64,000 nt of DNA from Gnetum montanum (Eukaryota; Streptophyta; Gnetopsida; Gnetales; Gnetaceae). Of the stretch, positions 47,690-58,233 are shown one piece after another. The stretch is from NCBI GenBank assembly GCA_015680685.1, contig MNCI01036474.1, positions 67,392-131,391 on the forward strand. Direction: 5' to 3'. A program made the position numbers and the translations under genes. Under the pieces are notes generated by a model. It did no database searches and was not told the origin of the DNA. It saw only the letters and a program-made list of their open reading frames with translations. Each line of letters opens with the position of its first letter. The first letter of the stretch is position 1.

Positions 47690-49480
47690 TTTCTCATTTA
47701 ATTGAGATAGATGAACAATATGGGAAGTTAAGCTCTCAGGCCAACATGAAGAACAAGATGAGTTCAAGGTGGAGCGTGAACCCAAAAACCTCCTAGGAAA
47801 CCTCTTCCAATACTCTACTCCCAAAGCCACCATGCCCACATCAACCTCTCTTGTCTCCTCCATGGGGAATTTCCCTAACCCTATTCTCCCATTACCTCAT
47901 CATGTTTGGTCTAGCAACTATCATAGAAGCATACCATGCACAATTGATGCCTCAAACAATGCCCCTCTTATCCTTTATGCCCTTTGTCATATAACCTTGA
48001 TCTGCATGACCATCATCCATCATCATAACTACTGCTCATCCATTCTCTATGTCCCCATAGTGGGAATGAAAGTGACCCAAGGATCACATACATATTTTTT
48101 CCCTTTGTACCACAAATGTTGCTACAAACCTCATTTTCATTATTCAACATGCCTGCAATAATGATTACCTAACCTCTCCCCTTTGTGCCACAACCCATCA
48201 CAAGGCCATAGCCTTATCAACTCATACCATAACCCTACATGCAAATCCTAAAACCCACATAGATGCCCCAAGTCTTGGATCAAGCCTTCCAAATGATCCA
48301 TGACCTTATGGAAGAGTTACAAAAGCTCAAAGCTTCAACAACCTAGATAATCAAGATCATGGATTTCTATCAAGATGATCCCATCAATCCTTCTATCTCA
48401 AAAATAACTCTTCCCCTAGCCATCCCCATACCAAAATCTACTAAATATAATAGCAAAGGTGACCCCAACACTCACCTTATCACCTTCAACTTTGAGTGCA
48501 TGTCATTATAGGCTTGGCCACATACCATAATCTACATCTTTCCTATGTTCCTTACTAGGAAAGCCTTGGACTAGTACCATGTGTTATCTCAAGGGTCAAT
48601 ATCCTCACTTGAGTACTTAATATCATAGTTCATTAAGTATTTCAAGTATAACTTGAAACCTAACATAACTCTTAACAAACTTATGAAGATTAAGCATGGA
48701 TCCCTTAACTCATGCAAAAGTTCATACAATGGTGGAATGCTATTCTCAATGAGATTTCCAAACCCATAATTGAAACACATCCTCTTGCCATCTTCGAGGG
48801 GTGGTTAATTATTTCATTAAGTCCAAAATTTAATACCTAGACCCATGGTCACTTAGTCATGCCTTCTACTAGACTAAGAACATAGGGGATGTTGCTAAGG
48901 TTAGCCATGACCTAGCCTACATGGCATACAAGAATCAACACACTCAAAAGGACAAGGAGAAGGGAAGGACAAACCATGTACTAATGGCCACTATAAAAAA
49001 AGATTACAAGATCATGACAAAAACAAACCAAGCAAAGGCTCCTACAACAAATAACCAGCTCTCAACATCCAAGGCCTCTACACCAGGCAACACAAGGTCT
49101 AATTTTAAAGGAAAAGGTCATTCAAAGCACACTAGACTACCACTAAAACTATTTGAACTCCTTAATCAATTAATAAAAAGTGAGAGGATCCAATATAATT
49201 AGATCACAAAGAATGACCACAAGAGACATGATTGAATATGAAAGATCATAAGGAATACCACTCTTGCAACCAAGGATAACCTAGCAATGCCTAAGTACTT
49301 CAAACTTGATCAATTCTATCACTATCATCAATTGCTAGGTCATGACACCAACTTCTACCTAGCTCTCAAGGATGACCTACAAAAGATAATAGATAATATT
49401 GTGTTTGTCCTTGATTCTCTAATCCATTCAAACCACAAAATCATTCTATGTATGTTTACAAAGATCTATTGAATTCCAAC
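47690..49480 (+). pseudogene. Gypsy gag remnant (family B)
   Basis: Decayed Gag. The N-terminal part is Pro/Ser/His-rich (47769-48161). The retrotransposon gag core is readable from about 48440 to 48760: KYNSKGDPNTHLITFNF, then IFPMFLTRKALD, YHVLSQGSISSLEYL and FIKYFKYNLKPNITLNKLMK, matching the PF03732 layout. A charged linker with AYKNQHTQKDKEKG near 48921 follows. FYHYHQLLGHDTNFYLALKD at 49313-49372 corresponds to the common gypsy knuckle (Y-C-x-H-x-x-x-GH-x-T-x-x-C-x-x-LKD) with its cysteines lost. Stops fall mostly at expected Trp and Gln codons. Confidence 0.7.
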
Positions 49481-50930
49481 AACAATACCTACACCATAGC
49501 AACAACAATGTGAACAACAACCCTAGACCTACATGAAAGTTGTTTGTCATTCAAGTACCTCCTTACAATGACAAGGGTCCTTCAACTTTGTCTAATTCAA
49601 GGATTCATTTTGTTGTAAGAATACCATCACCTATGTCTCTCAAGGAACCTTTTGTGATCAGGGTACCCCCTCTTGCTACAACCAAAACAACAACCATAAC
49701 TAAACAACATCCTTTCATGTGGCTAATTCCATGACTTTTTTGCAACACAATAACAAGAAATCACTGAGTAAACAATGCAAGAAATCTACACCAAAGCCCA
49801 AAACCAAAGACAACAAGCAAGCCAAGGCATGAAAGAAGGTGATCCCACCGAAATCCACCTATATCTCATCCATTCCCATGAGCTCTAACACTCAAGTTTC
49901 TTCAACTAATCAATCAAGGGAGAATCCTAAGCCACAAGGGGAAAGAGGCTAAGACACAATCATTAAAACATGAAGTTTGAATCCTAGGGTGCATGGAGAA
50001 AGTCAAAGACAATAAGAAAGAAAAATCAACAACTAATAACAAAGACTTTCTCAGTGCAATGGAACAAGTTAAGCATTCTTTAAAACAAAAGAATACATCC
50101 CTTAGCCTATATGACCTAGTAATGACCTTCATGGCTCTCCATGAGACCCTATTGAAAATGTGGACTTGTATTCCTATAAGCAAGGACATCACTACTAGTG
50201 ACGACTCCATCTACATGATGATGGTACCATATTCACCAACAAAATAAACAAAGCCAATGACACTAGTGTTCCATGAAAGTGAGGTCAAGATCAACCCCCA
50301 AGATGGTGAGACAACCAAGGCCCCACTCTTCATAATGATAAGGATGCATTAATACAAGATACATAGGATGCATGTGGATGATGGGCCTACCACAAACATT
50401 ATACCTTATACCATTGTTGAATATTTTAATAGAACGCATGCAGTACACCTCAACTTTCACTCTTAAATTCTTTAATAGATCTTGGGTTTTAGTTAAAAGA
50501 ACAATTTTCTTAGACCTTGTAGAAAGAAAAAAATTCCCCATAACAGCCAATTTCTTAATGGTGGAAGTGGCACCAAGGTTCAATCTCATCCTGAGAAGGC
50601 CTTAGCTAGCTTAATTACTAGTTATTTCCTCATCCATCTACCAAAAAATTCACCTACCTTACAAGGGAGGTGAAATAATTAACCATGGTGGAAGTGTAAT
50701 TCTCTGCTGGTCAACAACATTAACATAGAACAAGGATTTGAAATGGATTTGTAAGAAGAAGCTTGTTCAATGATGAAGTCCAAAGGCCCTATAGAGTGGA
50801 AAAGGCCAAAGTAGACAATAATGGAACCACAAACGTAGCATGGGAAGAGTTTCCCTTCAATGTGGTTAGCAAAGGAAATGGGGAATACAAGATCGTGCAA
50901 TGTTGAATCTACATCTTTTCTAATCTTTCA
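49481..50930 (+). pseudogene. Gypsy spacer and protease remnant (family B); no reverse transcriptase follows
   Basis: Gag-protease spacer with repeated FVI/VRVPP pieces (49545-49700). A helical part, VKHSLKQKNTSLSLYDLVMTF near 50070-50130, precedes IPISKDITTSDDSIY. The protease starts near 50358 with HRMHVDDGPTTNIIPYTIVEYF, in the place of the HVDGGSS active-site segment, with the catalytic Asp-Thr/Ser-Gly changed. After a frame change come FPITANFLMVEVAPRFNLIL near 50534-50593 and YKGG near 50660. This is the plus-strand sister of 16340-16876 and 18263-19200. The coding part fades by 50930, with no reverse transcriptase, RNase H or integrase. Confidence 0.7.
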
Positions 50931-51179
50931 AAGATTAGGTGACACTTGCACGATTAAACGTATCTTCCTTATTTACATATCCTATGCCCACAACTAGGTA
51001 ACCTCCTTTTTTTTTTCTTTGCCTAATTTAACCTTTATTTTCCTTTGTTTAGCCTTATTTAGCTATTTACCATTTACATTTTTTATTCCTTGTTTACTTC
51101 AAAATGTAAAACCTAAAAATGCCATAAAAATTTTAAAACCTAAAAAATCTATGAAAATTTTAAAAATGTAAAATTACAA

Positions 51180-51420
51180 AAATATTTTATGTTAACTCAT
51201 GGTCATGCTAAGGCCTTAAACTCACAAAATGCAAGGCCTTCTAAGGCCTAAAACTAGCAAAGTGCATATTCCACCATGGCCTAAACTTGGTAGCCCCTCA
51301 TGGCCCACCATTACCTAAAACTAGCAAAATGATGGCCTACCAAGGCCTTAAACTAGTGCCTTACCATGACCTAAAAATAACAACACTTTGAAAACCTATT
51401 TATAGCCATTACATCTTAGC
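51180..51420. repeat. Decayed minisatellite, GGCCTAAAACTAGC core
   Basis: Several diverged units of GGCCTAAAACTAGCAAA with CCACCATGGCC-like spacers. The reverse complement is the GCTAGTTTTAGGCC core of the arrays at 15240-15430 and 15950-16130. It sits downstream of the protease in the sense direction of its element, as those do. Confidence 0.7.
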
Positions 51421-54400
51421 CTACCCTTTTATTTTCTTAGTTAATTCACATTTACTTTACCAAATTTTATCTTATAACTGCATGATTCAACCAATGTATC
51501 CTAATGTAGCCTCATAACATGAGCAAGACATGACATGCATAGGATGCATAAAACTAAAACTGCTAGAACATATAAAAAAATTAAAAATTTTAAATAATAA
51601 TGATTAAAATGTCCATAACTCATAGCCATAGTTACACAGTGTGACAAAATTCTAATTAGAAACAACACAAAAAATAAATAGAATTCTAGAAACCATAGCT
51701 ACATTGTGTAGTAATAACATGAAAAATAAGAATCATCTCACAACAATGGCTAAGACTAGCCACAACACCATGAAATAATCAGCAACAAAAATAAACTGAC
51801 CAAAACAGATGAAACTAGGGTGCTACTAGAGGTAGTTGGGGATCATCTCCAACATCATCACCATGAGGGCCACTATTGTCACTTGGTACTTATACTACAA
51901 TAACATAAGTTTAATTAGTAATCAATACAACAAGAAACCAAATTACATATTAAACTAAAATAAAACATACCAAAATGAAAACATTAAGAAATAATAAAAA
52001 TAACAAGAAAACCTAGGAGGACTCAAGCACAACATCTTCTACAAGAAACCTCTATAGGCCAATCTCCAAATGATGGAGGAATTGGTCTTTGGTCATGTGG
52101 GCCCAATCCACTACCCTAAGATTAATGCTAGTTATGATGTTGCTATCATTCATATTAGTTCATATAGGTGGCTCCTACAAAAATGTAGCATTAGTCACCT
52201 CTACATAAGTAGTAGTGACCTAACGAGTTGGAGAATTAGTGACTACCATGGAGCCTTCAAATAGCTTGAAGGAATTCTTTGTGTGGATTCCCTTGATGAA
52301 TATCTCTAGCTCATGTCATTCTATGGACTCCTCTTAGAACCAATTTAGGTAATTCTCATGTTCAACCTTGTACTTTTTCTTGTGGTTTTTTTATGCCTAA
52401 ACCCACTCAAGGACCTAGGAATAGTAGTCCCTCCACTCTCTAGCCTTATAGGGCAACAAGTCCATCTATAGCTTCTACTCCATGAGCTTCTTGGCAAGAG
52501 TAGCCTTTCCATGAATGACATTCCAATATCATGTCCATTGGATCTCTTTGGACTACAAAGAGTTACTATTAGCCACTTGAGCTTCCACAAATTCCTTGCA
52601 ATCCTTGAGATCTCTAATCTTCTCATCCTATTTTTTGTTTTCCCTTTCCAATGCTACAACTCGTTCCCATAGGAACTCATTGGAATGTTGGCATTCCCAT
52701 GAGGTTCTAGCACATGAAAGTGCATATTTAGAGGCACTCTCAAATAACCTTCATGAAACATTTTACACTTTAGGTGGTAGGCTAGGAAATTCATTGATCT
52801 CAATGGCATGGTTGGAATCCCATCCAACCTTTGACACTACAACCAACAGAACCAAACATAAATACATAAAACCATGTAAAAAATAAATAACAAAATGACT
52901 AGAAAACACTTTAAATCATTAAGACGATGAAAACATAAAACCAATATGAAATAAAAATACATAAACTAAAAATAATAATTAAAGGTAAAATGAACTAAGG
53001 TTCTTACCAACATCAAGAGTACTGTGTTGTAACTAATTGATCCTATCTTTAACCATTCCTTGCATGAACTCTATTTTGTCTAGAACTTCCACCCATGCTT
53101 TCATGTGAAACATGGAGGTTGAGGTGTTAGGTTAAGGTTCAAGGGCTACAAAACGCATAATAATTAAGTAACAATTAAGGCCAAGTTTCAACATAATACT
53201 ACAAAATGCAACACATAAATCAAAAAATTATAAGTATCTAGAGCATCATCTGGGATGACAACAAGAGGTTCACCTAGTTGTGAATCACCAAATATGCCAT
53301 CAAAGGCATTAAAGATGGCATTGGATAGTTCCTCATCCTCATGCTATTTTAGTACCTTCTCCTTTAGATATTTTTATTCCACTTTTGCTACTGCAACTTC
53401 GGCCACTAGTTCTTGTTGATTGCCTACAAGCACAACAAAGACAAGATGAACTACTTAGCATAATTTACCTAAAAAAAACAACAACATAGCCATATAACAT
53501 ATAACATAAATACAAAGTAACTTAAAAAATAACACAAGTAAAACATACCTACAACTACATGATGTGCTTGGCTAAGTTTAATAACAAGCCTCCTCTTCGT
53601 GGGTTACTCCATGACTGGGGTTTCCTCCTCAATAATAAGCCTCTTTGACTTTGCTCTAGCTGCTTCGTTAGCTTCACCAAGTAACTCCTTCACCTTCTGA
53701 ACATTCCCACAAGTAACTTGGGATTCCATCCTCATGCTATCAAAGGAAGAACAATGCATACCACTAAAATGCTTAGTGGTAATTGATAACAATTTCCCAA
53801 TGTCCTATGGTAGATTCTGAGCCTACATGGTTGGAAAAATAAGTTTCACCCAGGGCTTAGAAAGCTGGGATGGGTCTTGGAATATCCATCACCCATCCTT
53901 TTGCACCACCATGATCCTCTTGAAATATGTTGTAAAAAATGCATAGTGCATGTGGCATATCATTTTGAGGTTCTCCCATAATTTCAAGATCTCCCCTCAT
54001 AGCCCATAAATCAAATGAATAGCCCAATTGAACTAAGCATACTCCATGAGGACCTTTTTCTTGGTCAATGTCTACTCAATTCCTAGAAACTTCATTTATG
54101 AAAATAGCTTTAGCAAAGCCTGAGATCAAACTAGTGGATACATCTCCTTTACCTCCATGACTTGGTGGTCTCTTAGAGTCAATCCAGAATGGTCATGATG
54201 AGTGTTTAACCATTCTTCCACCTCCTCTTGGTGGCCCATCTCTTTCCCTAGCTTTGTGGCAATCTTCATCCCCTTGTGAGGAATGCCAAAAAGGTCACTA
54301 AAGGTAGATTCATTAATTGGCTAATGTGATAGGCACACCATGAACCTAAGTGATAAATTTCTTTACTTATTTGGTAAAATAGTCAATGATGTTTACCATC

Positions 54401-54649
54401 TTAGGGGTAAGGATGACTAGGATAGGAGCCATGAACAAATCAAGAAAACTTGCACTAGTGATCCTCACATGAATCTTCCTAGGCATTTGGCTAGCCAAAC
54501 AATGCTACACTACATCCACCTGACCGAACTTGAGGATGAGTGTCTACTTAGCATGTCCTAAAGTAATCACAGTGATGACAAATGATGATGTAGCTCCTAC
54601 AACATAAAAAAAGCAACCCATTAGCTTTATCATCAGCACATTATACAAA

Positions 54650-54670
54650 AATAATAATAATAATAATAAA
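54650..54670. repeat. AAT microsatellite in pseudogene intron
   Basis: Seven ATA/AAT units within the intron 54828-54597 of the multi-exon pseudogene. Confidence 0.9.
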
Positions 54671-55375
54671 ATATTACATGTAGCAAACTTAACTAAAAAC
54701 AACACTTATGGCCATACCAATAAAACCAATAAAACAATTAAAGCCTAAACAACCATATAAGTAGAAAATGCTAATATTGCATGAAATAAAATAATAAACA
54801 AAAAAAACATAAAAATAAAAAATCTTACATTGGTTGTTGAAGGAAGGCAATGTGTGGACTCTAATGGATATACATGTTTGTGCACCAAAATTGGAGATAC
54901 CCCACCAATTGTGGACTGTCCTATTGGAACTTGTGGTAGGCTTGGGCATAGTACATGGTATACTTGCCAAATTCATCATTGAGTTGCTCCAACAATAAGA
55001 GCCTCCTACTTGTCTCTTGGAAAAGCCCCCCTAGCATTGTTTGGGCCAAGGATAAGACCTAGTTACTTTTGATCAACCCATGGTCATCTAGCCTATACCT
55101 ACAAGCATTCAAAATCAAACAAAAATTTTCAAACCAAAGTGATCTAATGAAACCAACAATGAAATAAGTAAAGCAAAAAATTAAAATGATGCATACCCCT
55201 CCACATGGTAGATGGTACCCAGAGGATTCTAAAATAATATATTGACATGGTGACCAACTAGTAACGTGTTGTTGCCATTGTACTGGATGAATTTGAACAT
55301 ATCCTAGATTTTGAACAACTTGCATGTCCCTCTGGTGTATATGCTATCAAGTTTCTTACCCTTAAAATGTGTCTT

Positions 55376-55380
55376 AGGAT
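55376..55380. other. Probable insertion site of young element (AGGAT)
   Basis: AGGAT precedes the TG of the young LTR. It would be one copy of the 5-bp target duplication; the other must lie beyond the right end of the window. Base composition changes from CpG-poor to CpG-rich exactly here. Confidence 0.5.
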
Positions 55381-55425
55381 TGTGCCGACCGAAATCGTCG
55401 GTGCAAGGCTGGAATGTTACCGGCA

Positions 55426-55510
55426 CCGAAAGATCAGCGGACTAGCACAGTCGACCCTGCCTCCGCTNCCGAAAGATCAGCGGACTAGCACAGTCGACCC
55501 TGCCTCCGCT
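55426..55510. other. Assembly artefact: identical 42-bp copies flanking a single N
   Basis: The 42 bases at 55426-55467 recur exactly at 55469-55510, separated by one N at 55468. This is the signature of two contigs joined without merging their terminal overlap. Sequence here should be collapsed or re-checked before use. Confidence 0.85.
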
Positions 55511-56133
55511 TGAGGGCGAGCTGGAGTGGACGAAGGCAAAGTGCCTTGGATGGTTCACACGTAGATCAAACAAGGACTTCCCCGAGCACCACCGAAGTGT
55601 TATACGCTGGGTTATGTGTAAAACAGAGCATCGACGGCGAAACAGGCGCTGACAGCGTAAGCATAGAGGGGCGTAAACAACGTCGAGCATGAACAGCGTA
55701 AACAGATATAGCCCAACGTAAGCGTATACAGGAGTTAACAGCGTAAACAAATACAAATGACGTAAATAGATGTAAACGGCGTAAACAGTGGGCGTACACA
55801 GACGCAGATGGAGCATAAACGTAAGCAGGCGTGAACGAAGCGTGGGCCAAATTGACGTAAAACTATAAAAGAACTTGCAACAAGCATGAACAGTGGATTA
55901 TAGAGTTAAAATGTTGTGCACCGGTCTAACGCAGTTGTGTAGGGACACAAGGCAGACGTAAAGCCCCAGTGGATAGAGGGATGCAGCCGGCTGACACGGT
56001 AGGCGGAATGCGGACTGTGCTCAGTGTACAAGACTTCCAACGTAAGCGTAAGCGTAAGGGGGTTTCTGCAACGTAATTACTCCGGGCCTGCTCTGGTAAA
56101 TTTTTGCGGACCAGGTAAATGCGGAAAACTAGA

Positions 56134-56143
56134 CTATTTATAG
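56134..56143 (-). promoter_or_regulatory. LTR TATA box (CTATAAATAG on minus strand)
   Basis: CTATTTATAG on the plus strand reads CTATAAATAG on the minus strand. It sits about 70 bp downstream, in element sense, of the U3 array, as expected for the LTR promoter. Confidence 0.55.
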
Positions 56144-56214
56144 GGGTAGGGTTATTGGGAAAGCCAGACTGGGAGACACGTGGCGTATAGACCGGGCGTT
56201 ACAATTTAGAAACT

Positions 56215-56606
56215 CGGTATACGCTGGGCGTATACGTTACAATAGGCTGGCATATACGCTGGGCGTGGACTTGGATGGACACTAGCATATATGCTGAGGC
56301 ATATACGCTGACGGATGCTAAACGTTGGGCGTATACACTGGGCGTATACGCTGGTAAATGTTGGGCATATACGCCAAAGGATGTCCACTTGCTTCAATCC
56401 TTGCTCTTCGGTGTAATCTTCATGCTGCCATTGGAGATCCTATCGTCGAGCGTGTGCATCTGCCGTAGCTGGGCGTGTACGCCAGAGAGCCGGGCGTATA
56501 CGCTGGGCATAGACGCTGGAGTGCTGGGCGTATACGCTGGGCGTGTACGCTCGGCGTAGACGCTGGAGTGCTGGGCGTATATGCTAGGCGTGTACGCTGG
56601 GCGTAA
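56215..56606. repeat. Palindromic array GCGTATACGC in LTR U3
   Basis: At least ten occurrences of GCGTATACGC or close variants (GCATATACGC, GCGTGTACGC, GCGTAGACGC), most preceded by TGG or TCG. The 10-mer is a perfect palindrome. Spacing is irregular (about 13 to 40 bp). The same word fills 62127-62830. Confidence 0.85.
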
Positions 56607-56745
56607 CACTTGATAAAAACCAGGTGTTTCGATTCTCAGAGTTGCCCTATATGGCCTTAAATGTGGCCAAGATCGTCTGTAGGTCACGGGGATCTGCTTC
56701 TTGTCAGACAAATGCTAAACTCAAAGTTTTTTTGGTGTTTCATTG

Positions 56746-56760
56746 GCCCCTCTTTGTTGA
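56746..56760 (-). promoter_or_regulatory. Polypurine tract next to 3' LTR
   Basis: The minus strand reads AACAAAGAGGGGCCAA directly before the LTR start TGAAACACC. It is shared with the old element at 11106-11120. Confidence 0.65.
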
Positions 56761-57809
56761 TGCTTGGAGGAATCGACCCGAGAAGCGTCGACAAAGAAGC
56801 GCAAAACACCACAAGCAGCTTGATAGAAGCTTTATCCTTTGCCACTTGACCAGACATCATCGTACCATGTTCAGTGGTGAATGGGATTGAAAGGGCGAGA
56901 TTGGTAACTGGCAGGAGGGAAGGGATCGTGGGGATTGGTGGCTTCCCAAGGGATCATGCTGGGAAAATGGGATGCTCAGGTGTGTGGCATGCCGGTCCTT
57001 GTCGATAGCCATCTCTTGGCAGACTCGGAATTCAAGCATGTGATGTGCGTCCTTTGGCGGAACAGTGCTCTTGGTGATTTTTCAAGAGAACCGGTTGTCA
57101 CTACCAAAGCCACGGGGTGATGTTTTGCATTCTTTGGAGGAACAGCTCTCTTCTTTGGGGAAGCTGTTAGCGAAGTGCCAAAGCCATGCGATAGGATGTT
57201 TCTTGACTACTTTTGACATGAGTACGTATTTTCAAGACCGATACCTTTCCGTCTGGGGCTTATGTGGGAAGTGCCAAGGGTCCCGTTTTTTTTTTTTTTT
57301 TGTGAACTTTGTCCTTGTACTCATGCGCAAATATTGTATTCTATGTTGCGACTGCTGTAACGTTTCGCAGTGTGCAATAGTTTGGTAGACAGATAGTGGG
57401 TTTTCAGGGAATGGAAATGTGCAGGTTAACGGTTCGATTTAGTCTTGCCAGGTGGACAAATGGACATTGCCTCATATTGCTACCTGTGATGAAACGCGCT
57501 CTCGTACGAGAACTTCCGAGCGTCATCCTGCAAACACAACTCCAAAGAGACAAGAAAACCATGAGTAAATTAATGAGTTTAGATTTAAACAGCTGCATGT
57601 GAACAAAAATGTTGGGGCGATTCTGAGCATGGAATGTGAATGTTGACGATGCTAATGAGGGATGCAATGATTCTGATGAATGAATATGGCTGTGGTATGA
57701 GGAGTCAAAGACGAACGCGGCAGTTTATAGTCTTAGTGGACTATCATGGGTTAGTTTTGTGTCGTAACCCGTCGGACATTGCCTGTTTAGCGTCGTGGCA
57801 AACGTTGCG
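56761..57809 (-). mobile_element. 3' noncoding internal region of young element
   Basis: Lies between integrase and 3' LTR. It holds a 16-base T run at 57286-57301 and blocks shared with the old element at 11.1-12.1 kb, such as CTGCAAACACAACTCCAAAG near 57528. A first unit of the minisatellite core (CAGTTTATAGTCTTAGTGGA) is at 57720. Short frames on both strands show no domain. Confidence 0.55.
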
Positions 57810-57986
57810 NNNNNNNNNNNNNNNNNNNNNNNNNNNNNNNNNNNNNNNNNNNNNNNNNNNNNNNNNNNNNNNNNNNNNNNNNNNNNNNNNNNNNNNNNNN
57901 NNNNNNNNNNNNNNNNNNNNNNNNNNNNNNNNNNNNNNNNNNNNNNNNNNNNNNNNNNNNNNNNNNNNNNNNNNNNNNNNNNNNNN
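57810..57986. other. Assembly gap, 177 N
   Basis: Run of N adjoining the minisatellite at 57987. The true length and unit number of the array are unknown. Confidence 0.99.
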
Positions 57987-58217
57987 TCCGTGGTATCAGT
58001 TTATAGTCATGATTCTAGGACTATTCTATGATATCAGTTTATAGTCATGATTCCAGGACTAGTCTGTGGTATCAGTTTATAGTCATGATTCCAGGACTAT
58101 TCTGTGGTATCAGTTTATAGTCATGATTCTAGGACTATTCTATGATATCAGTTTATAGTCATGATTCCAGGACTATTCTGTGGTATCAGTTTATAGTCGT
58201 GATCCTAGGACTAGTGC
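57987..58217. repeat. 38-bp minisatellite, about six units
   Basis: Unit ATCAGTTTATAGTCATGATT followed by CCAGGACTATTCTGTGGT, with few substitutions between units. It ends 17 bp from the integrase stop. The core AGTTTATAGTC is related to AGTTTTAGGCC of the older arrays at 15-16 kb, through the intermediate unit at 57720. Confidence 0.9.
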
Positions 58218-58233
58218 GTACCTGAGTTCGAGT

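Larger units (their letters stand above)
51815..55380 (-). pseudogene. Multi-exon pseudogene of unknown function, truncated by young LTR insertion
   Basis: Coding-like segments separated by AT-rich introns. Approximate exons on the minus strand are 55380-55197, 55098-54829, 54596-53549, 53423-53236, 53145-53008, 52836-52013 and 51894-51815. Every acceptor ends in TTGTAG. Clear donors are GTAAGATT at 54828, GTATGTTTT at 53548 and GTAAGAACC at 53007. Readable pieces include KKLDSIYQRDMQVVQNLGYV, then LSLAQTMLGGLFQETSRRLL, MPRKIHVRITSASFLDLFMA, NAIFNAFDGIFGDSQLGEPL, and a coiled-coil region (VVALERENKK, DEKIRDLKDCKEFVEAQ) in the sixth exon. The last exon ends GDDVGDDPQLPLVAP and a stop. Internal stops look like CAG to TAG. 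I do not recognise the family. The open frame reaches 55380, where the young LTR begins, so the 5' end is lost or lies beyond that insertion. Confidence 0.65.
55381..56745 (-). mobile_element. 3' LTR of young Tat-like Ty3/gypsy element (minus orientation)
   Basis: About 1365 bp as assembled. On the plus strand it runs TGTGCCGACC to GGTGTTTCA; on the minus strand it starts TGAAACACC like all family A LTRs. A purine-rich tract adjoins it at 56746-56760. The minus-strand order fits LTR anatomy: a palindromic array (56606-56215) in U3, then CTATAAATAG at 56143-56134, then U5. CpG is abundant, unlike everything to the left. Length is inflated by an assembly duplication at 55426-55510. The open frames across it come from the repeats. 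Confidence 0.75.

Noticed and set aside
55442-55850. Overlapping minus-strand open frames of 94-124 codons
   Set aside because: They cross the N at 55468 and the duplicated 42-mer, and translate repetitive LTR sequence; no domain.
56215-56606. CRISPR-like repeat array
   Set aside because: Spacing is irregular, units are palindromes without unique spacers of constant length, and the context is a plant LTR.
56206-56711. Open frames on both strands with Tyr-Thr-Pro-Ser repeats
   Set aside because: Direct translations of the GCGTATACGC array, which is noncoding U3.
57640-58044. Open frame through the N run
   Set aside because: Most of its length is unknown bases; an artefact of the gap.
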